A stretch of 64,000 nt of DNA, taken from NCBI RefSeq assembly GCF_006715785.1, contig NZ_VFNX01000001.1, forward strand, positions 6,490,001 to 6,554,000, in the 5' to 3' direction. Each line of letters begins with the position of its first letter. The first letter of the stretch is position 1. Made by a program: the position numbers and the translations under genes. Origin of the DNA: Streptomyces puniciscabiei (GTDB lineage Bacteria; Actinomycetota; Actinomycetes; Streptomycetales; Streptomycetaceae). This document shows positions 51,416 to 60,941 of the stretch, piece after piece. The notes below the pieces were generated by a model. The model saw nothing but the letters and a program-made list of their open reading frames with translations, was not told the DNA's origin and did no database searches.

Positions 51416-54400
51416 ATGGTGGTCCGACTGCTGACGGTGCCCTCGGCGGCCGTACGCCTGCTGCCCGCCGCACCGCGGCTGCTGGCGCCGGCGGTCGGAG
51501 CGGCCGCCGGCGCCGCCGCGGGAACGGCGCGCGCCGGAGTGCGCGGCGCGGACGCCGCCGTACGGGTGGCACGGGTCGCGCGCAACGCGCTGCCCGGCGC
51601 CGGCGACCACTGGCGCGCCGGGGCCCGTGCCCATCTCGCCCTGCGCCCGGCGGAGCAGGAGCGCGTCCGGCGCGCGGGCGGCACGGCACATCTGGCGCGC
51701 CGGGTGGCCGAGACGCTGGCGGAGCGCCCCGATGTGCTCGTGGCCTACTGGGACCAGGGGCTCGCGCGTCTGGTGGTGACGGCGACCGAGGAGGAGGCCA
51801 CCGACCGGATCATGGACCAGGCCGCCGAACTGGCCGAGCGGCACGGGCTGCTGCTGGCCGCCGCGGACGTCGACGACACCACGCATCCCGCGGACCCGGC
51901 CGGGGTGCGCGCGGCCGTGGCCACGCTCGCCGCCGACACGGTGGGCATCGGCGTCGCGCTCACCGCGTACGCGCTCCGGCTGCCGCCCTCACCGCGCCTG
52001 GCCACCGCGGTGGTGACACTGCTGCGGGAGAACCCGCGCTTCCGCGGCTGGCTGCGCGCCCGGGTCGGGGACAACCGCATGGACCTCCTGCTCGCCTGCG
52101 CGAACGCCGCGGTCCACGGGGCCGGACAGACCCCCACCTCCCTCCTCCTCGACGGTGTCCTGCGGGCCTGCCAGGTGGCCGAGACGGTGGCGCGCGCCGC
52201 CGCCTTCGACGCGGTGCACGACCAGTTGTGCGCGCCCGGCCGGGTCAGTCTCCCGGCGGACGGCGCCCCCCGCCCGCCGCTCAAGGAGTCCCCGGCACAG
52301 GAGTACGCCGAGCACGCCTCCGCGGGCAGCGTGCTGGGCGCCGCTGCCACCCTGCTGGTCAAGCACGACGGGACCGAGGCGGCGGAGGCGGTCCTCGCCG
52401 GCTCGCCGAAGGCCGCCCGCTACGGCCCCGCCGCCTTCCACGCGCTGCTGAGCGCCGCGCTCGCCCGCGCGGGAGTCCTGGTCCGCGACCCGGACCGGCT
52501 GCGCCGCCTGGAGCTGGCCGGCACGATCGTTCTGCACCCCAGCGCGCTGCGCACCGCCGAGGGAGAGCCCGACCCGTGGGCCGAGCCGGTGCTGGACGCG
52601 GCCCGCCGGGCCGGACTGCGCGTGGTGCTCGTGGACGACCCCGCCCTGGAGGACTTCACCGGCCTCGCCGACCAGGTGGTCGACGCGCGCCGGCCGCTGG
52701 ACGACGTGGTGTACCAGGCGCGCGGCGACACCGGCGCGGTGCTCGCCGTCGCCCGGGTGCGCACGGCCGACGAACGCGACGTGCTGGACGGGCTGCGCTG
52801 CGCCGACATCGCCCTCGCCCTCACCGACCACGACGGCGCCGTGGTCTGGGGCGCGGACCTCCTCGCCCTGCACGGACTGCCCGACGTATGGCGGGTGCTG
52901 ACCGCGATCCCGGCCGCCCGCACGGTCGGCGGGCACGCCCAGACCCTGGCCCGCTCCGGTGCCGCGCTGTCCGGGCTGCTCGTGGCCGTCGGCGAGTCGG
53001 GCAGCGGTCGCGGGCGCCTCGCCGCGCTGCCGGGGCTGCGGCACGCCCCGGTCGACGCCGCCGCCGTGTCGGCCCTGCTCTCCGGGGGCCGGGCCGCGCT
53101 CGGCGTGGCGGCGGCCCGGCCCCCGCATCCGCACCCGCGCGTGCACTGGCACGAGCTGGACCCCGAGCAGGCCCGGGAGCGGCTGGAGCACGAACCGGCC
53201 GAGGAGATCGGCGCGTTCGAGGCGCTGACCGGCCGGGCGCGCAACGCCGCCGCCGGCGTCCTCGGGCACCCGGCCGCCGCACCCCTGCGCTGGACCTACC
53301 GGCTCGGGCGTGCCGTACGGGGCGAACTCCACGACCCGCTCACCCCGGTCCTCGCGGTCGGCTCGGCGGCGTCGGCGCTCCTCGGCTCGATGGTGGACGC
53401 CCTGCTCGTCGTCGGCGCCCTTGACCTGAACGCCCTGGTCGGCGGCATCCAGCGGCTGCGCGCCGAAAGGGCGCTGTCCGGACTGCTCGCGGAGCAGCGG
53501 CAGAAGGCGCGCCTCGTCCCGCCGGAGACCGAGGCGCCGGCCGGCGGCACGCGCACGGTGGAGGCCGGCAAACTGCATCCCGGCGATGTGATCCAGCTCA
53601 AGGGCGACGACGTGGTGCCCGCCGACGCCCGGCTGCTGTGGCAGGACGGTCTGGAGGTCGACGAGTCGGCCCTGACCGGCGAGTCCCTGCCGGTGGAGAA
53701 GCAGACGGACCCGACCCCGCACGCCCCGGTCGCCGACCGGCGCTGCATGGTCTTCGAGGGTACGACCGTGGTGGCGGGCCAGGCCCGTGCCGTGGTGGTC
53801 GACATCGGTGACCACACGGAGGCCGCCCGCGCCGTCCACCTGGCCGCCCGGGTGCCCCCGGCCGGTGGCGTACAGGCCCGGCTGCAGGAACTCACCCGCA
53901 AGGCATTGCCGTTGACCCTGGCCGGCGGCGCCGCGGTCACGGGTCTGGCGCTGGTGCGCGGCACCGCCATCCGGGAGGCGGTCAGCGGTGGGGTGGCGGT
54001 GGCCGTGGCGGCCGTGCCCGAGGGCCTGCCGCTGGTGGCCACGGTCGCCCAGCTGGCGGCCGCCCGGCGGCTGAGCCGCGACGGAGTCCTCGTGCGTACC
54101 CCCCGCACGCTGGAGGCGCTGGGCCGCATGGACACCTTCTGCTTCGACAAGACCGGCACGCTCACCGAGAACCGGCTGCGCCTGGTGCGCACCTCGGACG
54201 CCGACGGCACGGTGCGCCCGGTGGGCGACGCCGGCTCCGCGGACACCGTCCGGGCCGCCGCCCGCGCCTGCCCGCGCATCGACGGAGATTCCGAGCAGCC
54301 GGTGCACGCCACCGACGAGGCCGTGCTGGCCGCGGCCGGTCCCGACCCGGAGTGGACGCAGCTGGCGGACCTGCCCTTCGAGGCGGCACGCGGTTACGCC

Positions 54401-55750
54401 GCCGCCGTCGGCCGGAGCGGGGACGGCCCGCCGGTGCTGGTGGTCAAGGGCGCCCCGGAGACCGTGCTGCCCGCCTGCGCCGGGCTGCCCGAGCACGCCG
54501 CCGAGGCGGCCCACACGCTGGCCGGGGACGGCCTGAGGGTGCTGGCCGTGGCCGAACGGCGGCTCGGCGCCGGCGAGCAGGAGGCCGACGTCCTCGAACA
54601 GCCGCTGGGCGACCTGGAGTTCACCGGGCTCCTCGCCCTCTCCGACGTACCGCGCGAGACCTCCACGGCGCTGGTGGCGGGGCTGCTCGAGGCAGGGGTA
54701 CGACCGGTCATGCTCACCGGGGACCATCCGCAGACCGCGCGGGCCATCGCGGCCGAGCTGGGCTGGCCCGAGGACACCGTCGTGGTCACCGGCGACGAGC
54801 TGGCGGCGGCGGACCGGGCGTCCAGGGCCCGGATGCTGCGCGACGCGGGCGTGGTGGCCCGGGTGGCGCCCGAGCAGAAGCTCCAGGTCGTGGAGGCGCT
54901 GCGGGACGCGGGCCGGGTCGTCGGCATGGTCGGCGACGGCGCCAACGACGCCGCGGCCATCCGCGCCGCCGACATCGGCGTCGGGATCAGCGCGCGCGGT
55001 TCGGCCGCCGCGCGCAACGCCGCCGACATCGTCCTCACCGACGGTGATCTGACGGTCCTGATCGACGCGGTGGGCGAGGGCCGGGCGCTGTGGCACAGCG
55101 TGGCCGACGCCATCGCCATCCTGATCGGCGGCAACGCGGGCGAGGTCGGGTTCGGCATCCTCGGCACGCTGCTGTCCGGCCGGGCGCCGCTGTCCACTCG
55201 GCAGATGCTCATGGTGAACCTCTTCACCGACCTGTTCCCGTCGATGGCGGTGGCGGTGACCGAGAAGGAGGACGCGCCGGTACCGGGCCACGGCGGATCG
55301 CCCGAGGGCGGCGAACCCGGCGCCGTGCGTGCCCGCGGCGGATCGCCGGAGGACGCCTCCGCCGTCCTGGGCGCGCCCCTGCTGCGGCAGATCCGGCACC
55401 GGGCGCTCACCACCTCGCTGGGTGCGGTGACGGCCTGGCTGATCGGCCGCTTCACGCCCGGCAGCGCGCGCCGCTCCAGCACGATGGCGCTGTGCGGGGT
55501 GGTCGGCACCCAGCTCGTGCAGACGTGGCTGGACCGGCGCGAGAGCCGCCTGGTGCAGATTACCTGCCTGGGTTCCGCCGCCGCGCTGGTCGCGGCGGTG
55601 CAGATCCCCGGCGTCAGCCACGCCGTCGGATGCACCCCGCTCGGCCCGGTCGCCTGGACCGGCGTCCTGGCAGCGATCGCCCTGGCCCTGGCGGGCCAAC
55701 GGGTCCTGCCCCGCCTGGAGGAAACGGTCGGCCGCCTGCTGCCCCGCTGA
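51416..55750 (+). CDS. Giant cation-transporting P-type ATPase (CtpI-like)
   Basis: 1444 residues. The C-terminal 800 residues are a full P-type ATPase: actuator motif LTGESLPVEK (about 752-761), PEGLP in the M4 region, phosphorylation motif DKTGTLTENR (about 911), ADIGVGI and hinge GDGANDAAAIRAAD (about 1172), then several membrane helices. The first 600 residues include an HMA-like ferredoxin fold (RPDVLVAYWDQGLARLVVTA) and a block that mirrors the catalytic half but without the key residues (see findings). The cation is not evident. GAGGAGG precedes the ATG. It is cotranscribed with the small membrane protein upstream, probably as its partner. Confidence 0.9.
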   Translation: MVVRLLTVPSAAVRLLPAAPRLLAPAVGAAAGAAAGTARAGVRGADAAVRVARVARNALPGAGDHWRAGARAHLALRPAEQERVRRAGGTAHLARRVAETLAERPDVLVAYWDQGLARLVVTATEEEATDRIMDQAAELAERHGLLLAAADVDDTTHPADPAGVRAAVATLAADTVGIGVALTAYALRLPPSPRLATAVVTLLRENPRFRGWLRARVGDNRMDLLLACANAAVHGAGQTPTSLLLDGVLRACQVAETVARAAAFDAVHDQLCAPGRVSLPADGAPRPPLKESPAQEYAEHASAGSVLGAAATLLVKHDGTEAAEAVLAGSPKAARYGPAAFHALLSAALARAGVLVRDPDRLRRLELAGTIVLHPSALRTAEGEPDPWAEPVLDAARRAGLRVVLVDDPALEDFTGLADQVVDARRPLDDVVYQARGDTGAVLAVARVRTADERDVLDGLRCADIALALTDHDGAVVWGADLLALHGLPDVWRVLTAIPAARTVGGHAQTLARSGAALSGLLVAVGESGSGRGRLAALPGLRHAPVDAAAVSALLSGGRAALGVAAARPPHPHPRVHWHELDPEQARERLEHEPAEEIGAFEALTGRARNAAAGVLGHPAAAPLRWTYRLGRAVRGELHDPLTPVLAVGSAASALLGSMVDALLVVGALDLNALVGGIQRLRAERALSGLLAEQRQKARLVPPETEAPAGGTRTVEAGKLHPGDVIQLKGDDVVPADARLLWQDGLEVDESALTGESLPVEKQTDPTPHAPVADRRCMVFEGTTVVAGQARAVVVDIGDHTEAARAVHLAARVPPAGGVQARLQELTRKALPLTLAGGAAVTGLALVRGTAIREAVSGGVAVAVAAVPEGLPLVATVAQLAAARRLSRDGVLVRTPRTLEALGRMDTFCFDKTGTLTENRLRLVRTSDADGTVRPVGDAGSADTVRAAARACPRIDGDSEQPVHATDEAVLAAAGPDPEWTQLADLPFEAARGYAAAVGRSGDGPPVLVVKGAPETVLPACAGLPEHAAEAAHTLAGDGLRVLAVAERRLGAGEQEADVLEQPLGDLEFTGLLALSDVPRETSTALVAGLLEAGVRPVMLTGDHPQTARAIAAELGWPEDTVVVTGDELAAADRASRARMLRDAGVVARVAPEQKLQVVEALRDAGRVVGMVGDGANDAAAIRAADIGVGISARGSAAARNAADIVLTDGDLTVLIDAVGEGRALWHSVADAIAILIGGNAGEVGFGILGTLLSGRAPLSTRQMLMVNLFTDLFPSMAVAVTEKEDAPVPGHGGSPEGGEPGAVRARGGSPEDASAVLGAPLLRQIRHRALTTSLGAVTAWLIGRFTPGSARRSSTMALCGVVGTQLVQTWLDRRESRLVQITCLGSAAALVAAVQIPGVSHAVGCTPLGPVAWTGVLAAIALALAGQRVLPRLEETVGRLLPR

Positions 55751-56356
55751 CCGGCCTCTCGGCCGTGGCCGTACCGGCCGGCGGTGACCGTGGCGGCCGG
55801 CAGGTGCCGGGCGGTCGCGCTGCCTGGCCGGTGGGTGGCCGTGTGGCCGCGCTCGGACCGGGCTGGTGGTGGCTGGGGGCGGTGGTCGGGTCGGCTGGTG
55901 GTGGCGGGGTGGTCGCGCTGCCCGGCCGGTGGGTGGCCGTGTGGCCGCCGCTCGGAGCGGGCCGGTGCCGGCGGTCGGGTTGGCCGGTCGCTGTGGTCGG
56001 GCTGGGCGGTCGGCCTGCCGGGCCGGTGGTTGCCCGGTGGCCGGCCACCGACCGCGCCAAGGGTGGCCGGTTGCGGCCGTTGCCGGTGTCGGCGGTCGGG
56101 TTGGCCGGTCGCTGTGGTCGGGCTGGGCGGTCGGCCTGCCGGGCCGGTGGTTGCCCGGTGGCCGGCCACCGACCGCGCCAAGGGTGGCCGGTTGCGGCCG
56201 TTGCCGGTGTCGGCGGTCGGGTTGGCCGGTCGCTGTGGTCGGGCTGGGCGGTCGGCCTGCCGGGCCGGTGGTTGCCCGGTGGCCGGCCACCGACCGCGCC
56301 AAGGGTGGCTGGTTGCGGCCGTTGCCGGTGTCGGAGGTCGGGGCGGTCGGCCGTGG
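55751..56356. repeat. Tandem repeats (121-bp and about 100-bp units) after the ATPase gene
   Basis: Units of 121 bp opening CCGGCCACCGACCGCGCC start at 56041, 56162 and 56283, with a partial copy before (from about 55966) and a diverging end at about 56345. Before them an element with CGGTGGGTGGCCGTGTGGCC occurs at about 55826 and 55929. 121 is not a multiple of three, so no frame runs through the array as one repeated peptide. No gene is supported here. Confidence 0.9.
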
Positions 56357-57436
56357 TCAGACCGACCGGTGGTACGGGTCCGGGACCCGTACCTCGCCGC
56401 CCAGTTCGCGGGCCGCGTGCCGGGCCCAGGAGGGGTTGCGCAGCAGCTCGCGGCCCAGCAGGACGGCGTCGGCCTCGCCGTTGGTCACGATCTTCTCGGC
56501 CTGCTCGAACTCGGTGATCAGGCCCACGGCGGCGACGCGCAGCGGTGTCTCGGCCTTCACCCGGGCGGCGAACGGCACCTGGTAGCCGGGCCCGGTCGGA
56601 ATGGTCACGCCGGAGGCGTTGCCGCCGGTGGAGACGTCGAGCAGGTCGACGCCGTGGGCGTGCAGATCACGGGCGAGCCGGACGGTGTCCTCCGTGGTCC
56701 AGCCGCCGTCCTGGAGCCAGTCGGTGGCCGAGATGCGGAAGAACACGGGCTTGTCCTCGGGCCACACGTCCCGTACGGCGTCCACGACCTCGAGGGCGAA
56801 CCGGGTGCGGTTCTCGTAGGAGCCGCCGTAGGCGTCGGTGCGGTGGTTGGAGTGCGGGGACAGGAACTCGTTGATCAGGTAGCCGTGGGCGCCGTGGATC
56901 TCGGCGATCTCGAAGCCGGCGGCGAGTGCCCGGCGGGCCGCTGCGGCGAACCGGCCCACGATCTCCTGGATCCCGTCCACCGTCAGCTCGGTCGGCACGG
57001 GGTGGTGCTCGTCGAAGGGCACCGCGCTCGGAGCGACCGGCTGCCAGCCGTGCGCCTCCGGTCCGACCGGAGCGCCGCCCTTCCACGGCTGGTCGGTGGA
57101 CGCCTTGCGGCCACCGTGTGCCAGCTGGATCCCCGGGACCGTGCCCTGGGCGGTGAGGAAGCGGGTGATCCGGCGGAAGGCCTCCACCTGGGTGTCGTTC
57201 CACAGGCCGAGGTCGTAGGGGGAGATCCGGCCCTCCGGCGAGACCGCGGTGGCCTCCACGACGATCAGGCCGGTGCCGCCCGTGGCGCGCGCCGCGTAGT
57301 GCGCGAAGTGCCAGTCGTGCGGGGCGCCCGCGCGCGGACCCTCAGGCTCGGCCGAGTACTGGCACATCGGGGGCATCCATACCCGGTTCGGGATGGTCAC
57401 TTCGCGCAGGGTGATGCTCTCGAAGAGCGCGCTCAC
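56357..57436 (-). CDS. Old yellow enzyme family NADH:flavin oxidoreductase (YqjM type)
   Basis: 359 residues. TIM-barrel ene-reductase marks: PNRVWMPPMCQYSAE near the start (with the YqjM-type Cys), GIQLAHGGRKAS, HGAHGYLINEFLSPHSNHRT with the substrate-binding His and the catalytic region, and DAVLLGRELLRNP at the end. It binds FMN and reduces activated double bonds of enones or quinones with NAD(P)H. The GTG at 57436 has GGAG 6 nt upstream and matches the usual family start (VSALFE). It is divergent from an ArsR-type repressor with a shared palindrome. Confidence 0.93.
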   Translation of the reverse strand: MSALFESITLREVTIPNRVWMPPMCQYSAEPEGPRAGAPHDWHFAHYAARATGGTGLIVVEATAVSPEGRISPYDLGLWNDTQVEAFRRITRFLTAQGTVPGIQLAHGGRKASTDQPWKGGAPVGPEAHGWQPVAPSAVPFDEHHPVPTELTVDGIQEIVGRFAAAARRALAAGFEIAEIHGAHGYLINEFLSPHSNHRTDAYGGSYENRTRFALEVVDAVRDVWPEDKPVFFRISATDWLQDGGWTTEDTVRLARDLHAHGVDLLDVSTGGNASGVTIPTGPGYQVPFAARVKAETPLRVAAVGLITEFEQAEKIVTNGEADAVLLGRELLRNPSWARHAARELGGEVRVPDPYHRSV

Positions 57437-57474
57437 GTCAGACTCCGTTCGCCACGGGACCTCTGGTCGACTCA

Positions 57475-57528
57475 TACGATAGGACTCGTACTACGAGAGG
57501 TGTCAAACTACGACGCCTCTCGTATAAT
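57475..57528. promoter_or_regulatory. Divergent promoters with palindromic operator for OYE and arsR
   Basis: Half-sites TACGATAGG (57475), TACGAGAGG (57492-57500) and inverted CCTCTCGTA (57516-57524) form a palindrome plus an extra half-site. On the plus strand TATAAT (57523-57528) follows GTGTCA at 17 nt. On the minus strand TTGACA (57506-57501) serves the OYE gene. Confidence 0.75.
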
Positions 57529-57567
57529 GGTCGTAGCCGAGACGTTCCGCGACGAAGGGCAGCCGCC

Positions 57568-57924
57568 GTGACCGACATCGCCCCCGCCGGCCGCGCGCTG
57601 CCGCATCCGGAGCGGGAGGAGATCCGCCTGGAGGCCGTGCTGCACGCGCTCTCCGACCCCATGCGGCTGCAGATCGTTCGTGAACTCGCCTCGCGGGAAG
57701 CGGAGTTGGCCTGCTCGCAGTTCGACCTGCCGGTGACCAAGTCCACCACCACGCATCACTTCCGGGTGCTGCGCGAGAGCGGGGTCGTCCGGCAGGTCTA
57801 CCGCGGCACGGCCAAGATGAACGGCCTGCGCCGGGACGATCTAGACGGGCTCTTCCCGGGTCTGCTCGACAGCCTCCTCGCGGCCGCCGACCGGCAGGCC
57901 GGCCGACTTGGCGACGGCACCTGA
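57568..57924 (+). CDS. ArsR-family (winged helix) repressor
   Basis: 118 residues, normal size. Winged-helix features are LHALSDPMRLQIVRELASRE, then CSQFDLPVTKSTTTHHFRVL and RESGVVRQVYRGTAKMNGLR. The ELVCV-type metal site is not seen, but ELACS is present with one Cys, so a metal is not the obvious ligand. It more likely senses a reactive electrophile or redox change, consistent with the ene-reductase it is divergent from. The GTG at 57568 has GAAGGG upstream. The last 84 bp overlap the 3' end of the permease gene on the other strand. Confidence 0.85.
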   Translation: MTDIAPAGRALPHPEREEIRLEAVLHALSDPMRLQIVRELASREAELACSQFDLPVTKSTTTHHFRVLRESGVVRQVYRGTAKMNGLRRDDLDGLFPGLLDSLLAAADRQAGRLGDGT

Positions 57925-59232
57925 ACCCGACTTCCGCGGAAGGTGGTTGAAGAGCAGGTTGAGTACGATCGCGGACAGGCAGCCCGCGCTGATCCCGCTG
58001 TTCATCACCGTCTGGAACCAGTCCGGGAACTTCTCGTAGACCGTCGGCACCCCCACCGGCAGCATGCCGATCGCCACCGACACGGCCACCACGGTCGGAT
58101 TGTGGTTGCCCCGGAAGTCGACCCGGGCCAGCGTCCGCAGCCCGCTCGCCGCGACGGTACCGAACATGACCAGCCCGGCGCCGCCCAGCACCGGCGCCGG
58201 GACCGCCGCGACCACCGCGCCCAGCTTGGGCAGCAGGCCGAGCAGCACCAGGATCCCGCCGGCCGTCGCGACCACCCAGCGGCTGCGCACCCGGGTCATC
58301 CCGACCAGGCCCACGTTCTGCGCGTACGCCGTGTACGGGAAGGTGTTGAACACCCCGCCCAGCACCGTCGACAGACCGTCCGCGCGCAGGCCGTCGGCGA
58401 GCGAGCGCGGCTCGACCTTTCGCCCGGTCAGCTCGCCCACGGCGATCAGGTCACCCGTCGTCTCGGTCATGGTGACGAGAGCGACGACCAGCATGGACAC
58501 GATCGCGGAGGCCTTGAACTGCGGCGCCCCGAAGTGGAACGGCGTGCTGATGCCCACCCAGTCGGCGCCGGAGACCCCGCTGAAGTCGGTGAACCCGAAC
58601 GGCACCGCGACCGCCAGGCCCACCGCGATCCCGATCAGTACGGCGATGCGGCCGAGGGTGGCGGGCGCGAACCGCTGCACGGTCAGCACCACCGTCAGCA
58701 CGAAGGCCGCCAGCGCCAGGTTCCTCGGCTCCCCGAAGTCCTTCGCGCCGGCGCCGCCCGCCGCCCAGTTGCCCGCGACCGGCAGCAGCGAGATCCCGAT
58801 GACCAGGATGACCGTGCCGGTCACCAGCGGCGGGAAGAAGCGCAGCAGTCGGCCGAAGACCGGCGCGAGCAGCACGATGGCCAGGCCCGCGACGATCACC
58901 GAGCCGTAGATCGCGGGCAGTCCGCCGCCCGTCGTCCCGATGAGCACCATCGGCGACACCGCAGCGAACGTACAGCCCTGCATGATCGGCAGCCGGACGC
59001 CGAACCGCCAGAAACCCACGCACTGGATCAGCGTGGCGATCCCGCACACCAGCAGGTCGGCGGTGATCAGATACGCCAGGTCGGCGGGCGACAGCTTCAT
59101 CGCGCCGCCCACGATCAGCGGCACGGCGACGGCACCCGCGTACATCGCGAGCACATGCTGCAGCCCGAAGGCCGCCAACTGCCGTGCCGGTGGTATCTCG
59201 TCGACGGGGTGGACGTCTGCGGTGGTGGCCAT
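57841..59232 (-). CDS. Nucleobase:cation symporter-2 family permease (uracil/xanthine type)
   Basis: 463 residues with about 12-14 helices, the NAT/NCS2 length. Family marks include GLQHVLAMYAGAVAVPLIVG, the helix 8 block with MTETTGDLIAVGE, and VGLVGMTRVRSRWV and AAVPAPVLGGAGLVMFG. It imports a purine or pyrimidine base (xanthine, uric acid or uracil) with a proton or cation. The ATG at 59232 has TGGAG 5 nt upstream; the frame stays open to 59379 but would extend into a promoter-like AT-richer patch. The last 28 codons overlap the arsR gene head-on. Confidence 0.9.
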   Translation of the reverse strand: MATTADVHPVDEIPPARQLAAFGLQHVLAMYAGAVAVPLIVGGAMKLSPADLAYLITADLLVCGIATLIQCVGFWRFGVRLPIMQGCTFAAVSPMVLIGTTGGGLPAIYGSVIVAGLAIVLLAPVFGRLLRFFPPLVTGTVILVIGISLLPVAGNWAAGGAGAKDFGEPRNLALAAFVLTVVLTVQRFAPATLGRIAVLIGIAVGLAVAVPFGFTDFSGVSGADWVGISTPFHFGAPQFKASAIVSMLVVALVTMTETTGDLIAVGELTGRKVEPRSLADGLRADGLSTVLGGVFNTFPYTAYAQNVGLVGMTRVRSRWVVATAGGILVLLGLLPKLGAVVAAVPAPVLGGAGLVMFGTVAASGLRTLARVDFRGNHNPTVVAVSVAIGMLPVGVPTVYEKFPDWFQTVMNSGISAGCLSAIVLNLLFNHLPRKSGSGAVAKSAGLPVGGREEAVEQTREEPV

Positions 59233-59400
59233 GGGGACTCCAGCGGTGCGCGGGCGGGGAGTGGCATCCGAACAGGACGAGACCGTAAGCTGCTTGAACA
59301 GTTTGTTGATTTCCGGTCTGTTGCTGCTGTGTGTCCTGGTGTCCTGCCCGCCCGGCCGGTACGGAATCCCCGGCTCCACCGGGATGCCCGGCCACCGGGC

Positions 59401-60735
59401 CTACGCCGACCGTGCCGCCGTGAGCAGCGCGTCCCAGTCGGCCAGCTTGACCACGCCCCGCCCGAGCCGCGCGCCCAGCTCGGCCTCGGCCCGCTCGATC
59501 GCCAGCCAGCCCGTCCAGGTCACCGGTTCGATCCCGGCCGCCCGCAGCGCGGGCACCGGATCCCCGGGCACCTGCCGGCGCAGCAGCGCCGGAGCGTCCG
59601 CCAGCAAGGAGGTCACCGTCTCCTTGGCGCAGGGCCGGTTGGTGCCGATGACACCCGTCGGCCCGCGCTTGATCCACCCGGCGACGTACTCGCCGGGGCA
59701 GGGGGCACCCGCGCGTACGACACGCCCCGCCGCGTTCGGCACCGTGCCGCTCGGCGCGTCGAACGGCAGCCCGTCCGGCGGCACTCCGCGATAGCCCACC
59801 GAACGCAGCACCAACTGCGCGGGCACGTCCACGAACCGGCCCGTGCCCGTCACTCCGCCCTGCCCGTCCGGCGCCGTCCGCTCGAAACGCACGGCGCCCA
59901 CCCGGCCGGCGTCCGCGAGCAGTTCCACGGGCCGCAGGAAGAAGCGCAGTCCGATGCGGCGGACGGCAGGGGCCGAGGACCGGGCGGCCCAGCCGCGGAG
60001 CACCTCCAGGTTGCGGCGCTGCACGGCGGGCAGGGCGGCGGGGTCGGCCGGATCCAGCGCCAGGTCGGCCGGATCGACGCCGACTTCGGTGCCGGGCAGC
60101 GCGCCCAGTTCGCGCAGCTCCTTGGTGGTGAAGCGGGCCTGTGAGGGGCCGCGCCGGCCCACCATGTGCACCTCGGTGATCCCGCTCGCCGTCAGCGCCT
60201 CCAGCGCCGCCTGCGGCATGTCCGTCGGGCGGAGCTCCGCCGCACCCCGGACCAGCATCCGCGTGACGTCCACCGCCACATTGCCCACGCCGATGACGAC
60301 GGCCGACCGCACTCCACGCAGAAAGCCCGCGTCGGCCGCGTCCGGATGCGCGCTGTACCAGGCCACGAAGTCGGTCGCCGACCAGCTGCCGGGCAGCTCC
60401 TCGCCCGGAATCCCGAGCCGGCGGTCGGTCGCGGCGCCCACGCAGTACACCACCGCGTGGTACAGCTCCCGCAGCCGCTCGACGGGCAGCCCGCCCGGGC
60501 CGCCCACCCGGACACCGCCGAGGAACCGCACCCGCTCGTGCTCCAGCACCGTCCGCAGGCTGCCCTGCAGGGACTTGATCTTCTCGTGGTCCGGGGCGAC
60601 GCCGTACCGGACCAGCCCGTAGGGACACGGCAGCCGGTCGAGGACGTCCACGCACACCTCGGGATCCTGCTGAACCAGACTCTGGGCGGTGTAACACCCG
60701 CTCGGACCCGAACCGACGACGGCGACACGCAGCAC
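59401..60735 (-). CDS. Ferredoxin/adrenodoxin-NADP reductase-like flavoprotein (FprA type)
   Basis: 444 residues. An FAD Rossmann motif GSGPSGCYTAQSL is at the start and the adrenodoxin-reductase mark PYGLVRYGVAPDHEKIK follows at about 38-54; the NADP site is GVGNVAVDVTR. The C-terminal part has the family's GWIKRGPTGVIGTNRPCAKE. It should pass electrons from NADPH to a ferredoxin, often one feeding cytochromes P450 or Fe-S enzymes; no P450 or ferredoxin gene is nearby. The GTG at 60735 has GAGGAG 7 nt upstream, which fixes the start. Confidence 0.9.
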   Translation of the reverse strand: MLRVAVVGSGPSGCYTAQSLVQQDPEVCVDVLDRLPCPYGLVRYGVAPDHEKIKSLQGSLRTVLEHERVRFLGGVRVGGPGGLPVERLRELYHAVVYCVGAATDRRLGIPGEELPGSWSATDFVAWYSAHPDAADAGFLRGVRSAVVIGVGNVAVDVTRMLVRGAAELRPTDMPQAALEALTASGITEVHMVGRRGPSQARFTTKELRELGALPGTEVGVDPADLALDPADPAALPAVQRRNLEVLRGWAARSSAPAVRRIGLRFFLRPVELLADAGRVGAVRFERTAPDGQGGVTGTGRFVDVPAQLVLRSVGYRGVPPDGLPFDAPSGTVPNAAGRVVRAGAPCPGEYVAGWIKRGPTGVIGTNRPCAKETVTSLLADAPALLRRQVPGDPVPALRAAGIEPVTWTGWLAIERAEAELGARLGRGVVKLADWDALLTAARSA

Positions 60736-60941
60736 AGCGGTACTCCTCGGACGACGGAGGTGACGAAGGAGGGGCGTGCGGACCGTTCCAGCATCGCACT
60801 GCCGGGCGCCCGGCGGCAGGGGCTGGCGGGGTGACCTCGACGCGTGTCCGTTCGTACGGGATGTGATCACACGGGTACGTTGCGTGTGTGCCCGAAGCAT
60901 GCTTTCTTCATCTTTCCGATCGGAACGCGGAGGACGGCGCG

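Noticed and set aside
51989..56302. A 1437-codon open frame on the minus strand opposite the P-type ATPase
   Set aside because: It passes through the 121-bp repeats and mirrors the ATPase coding frame, with no domain in it.
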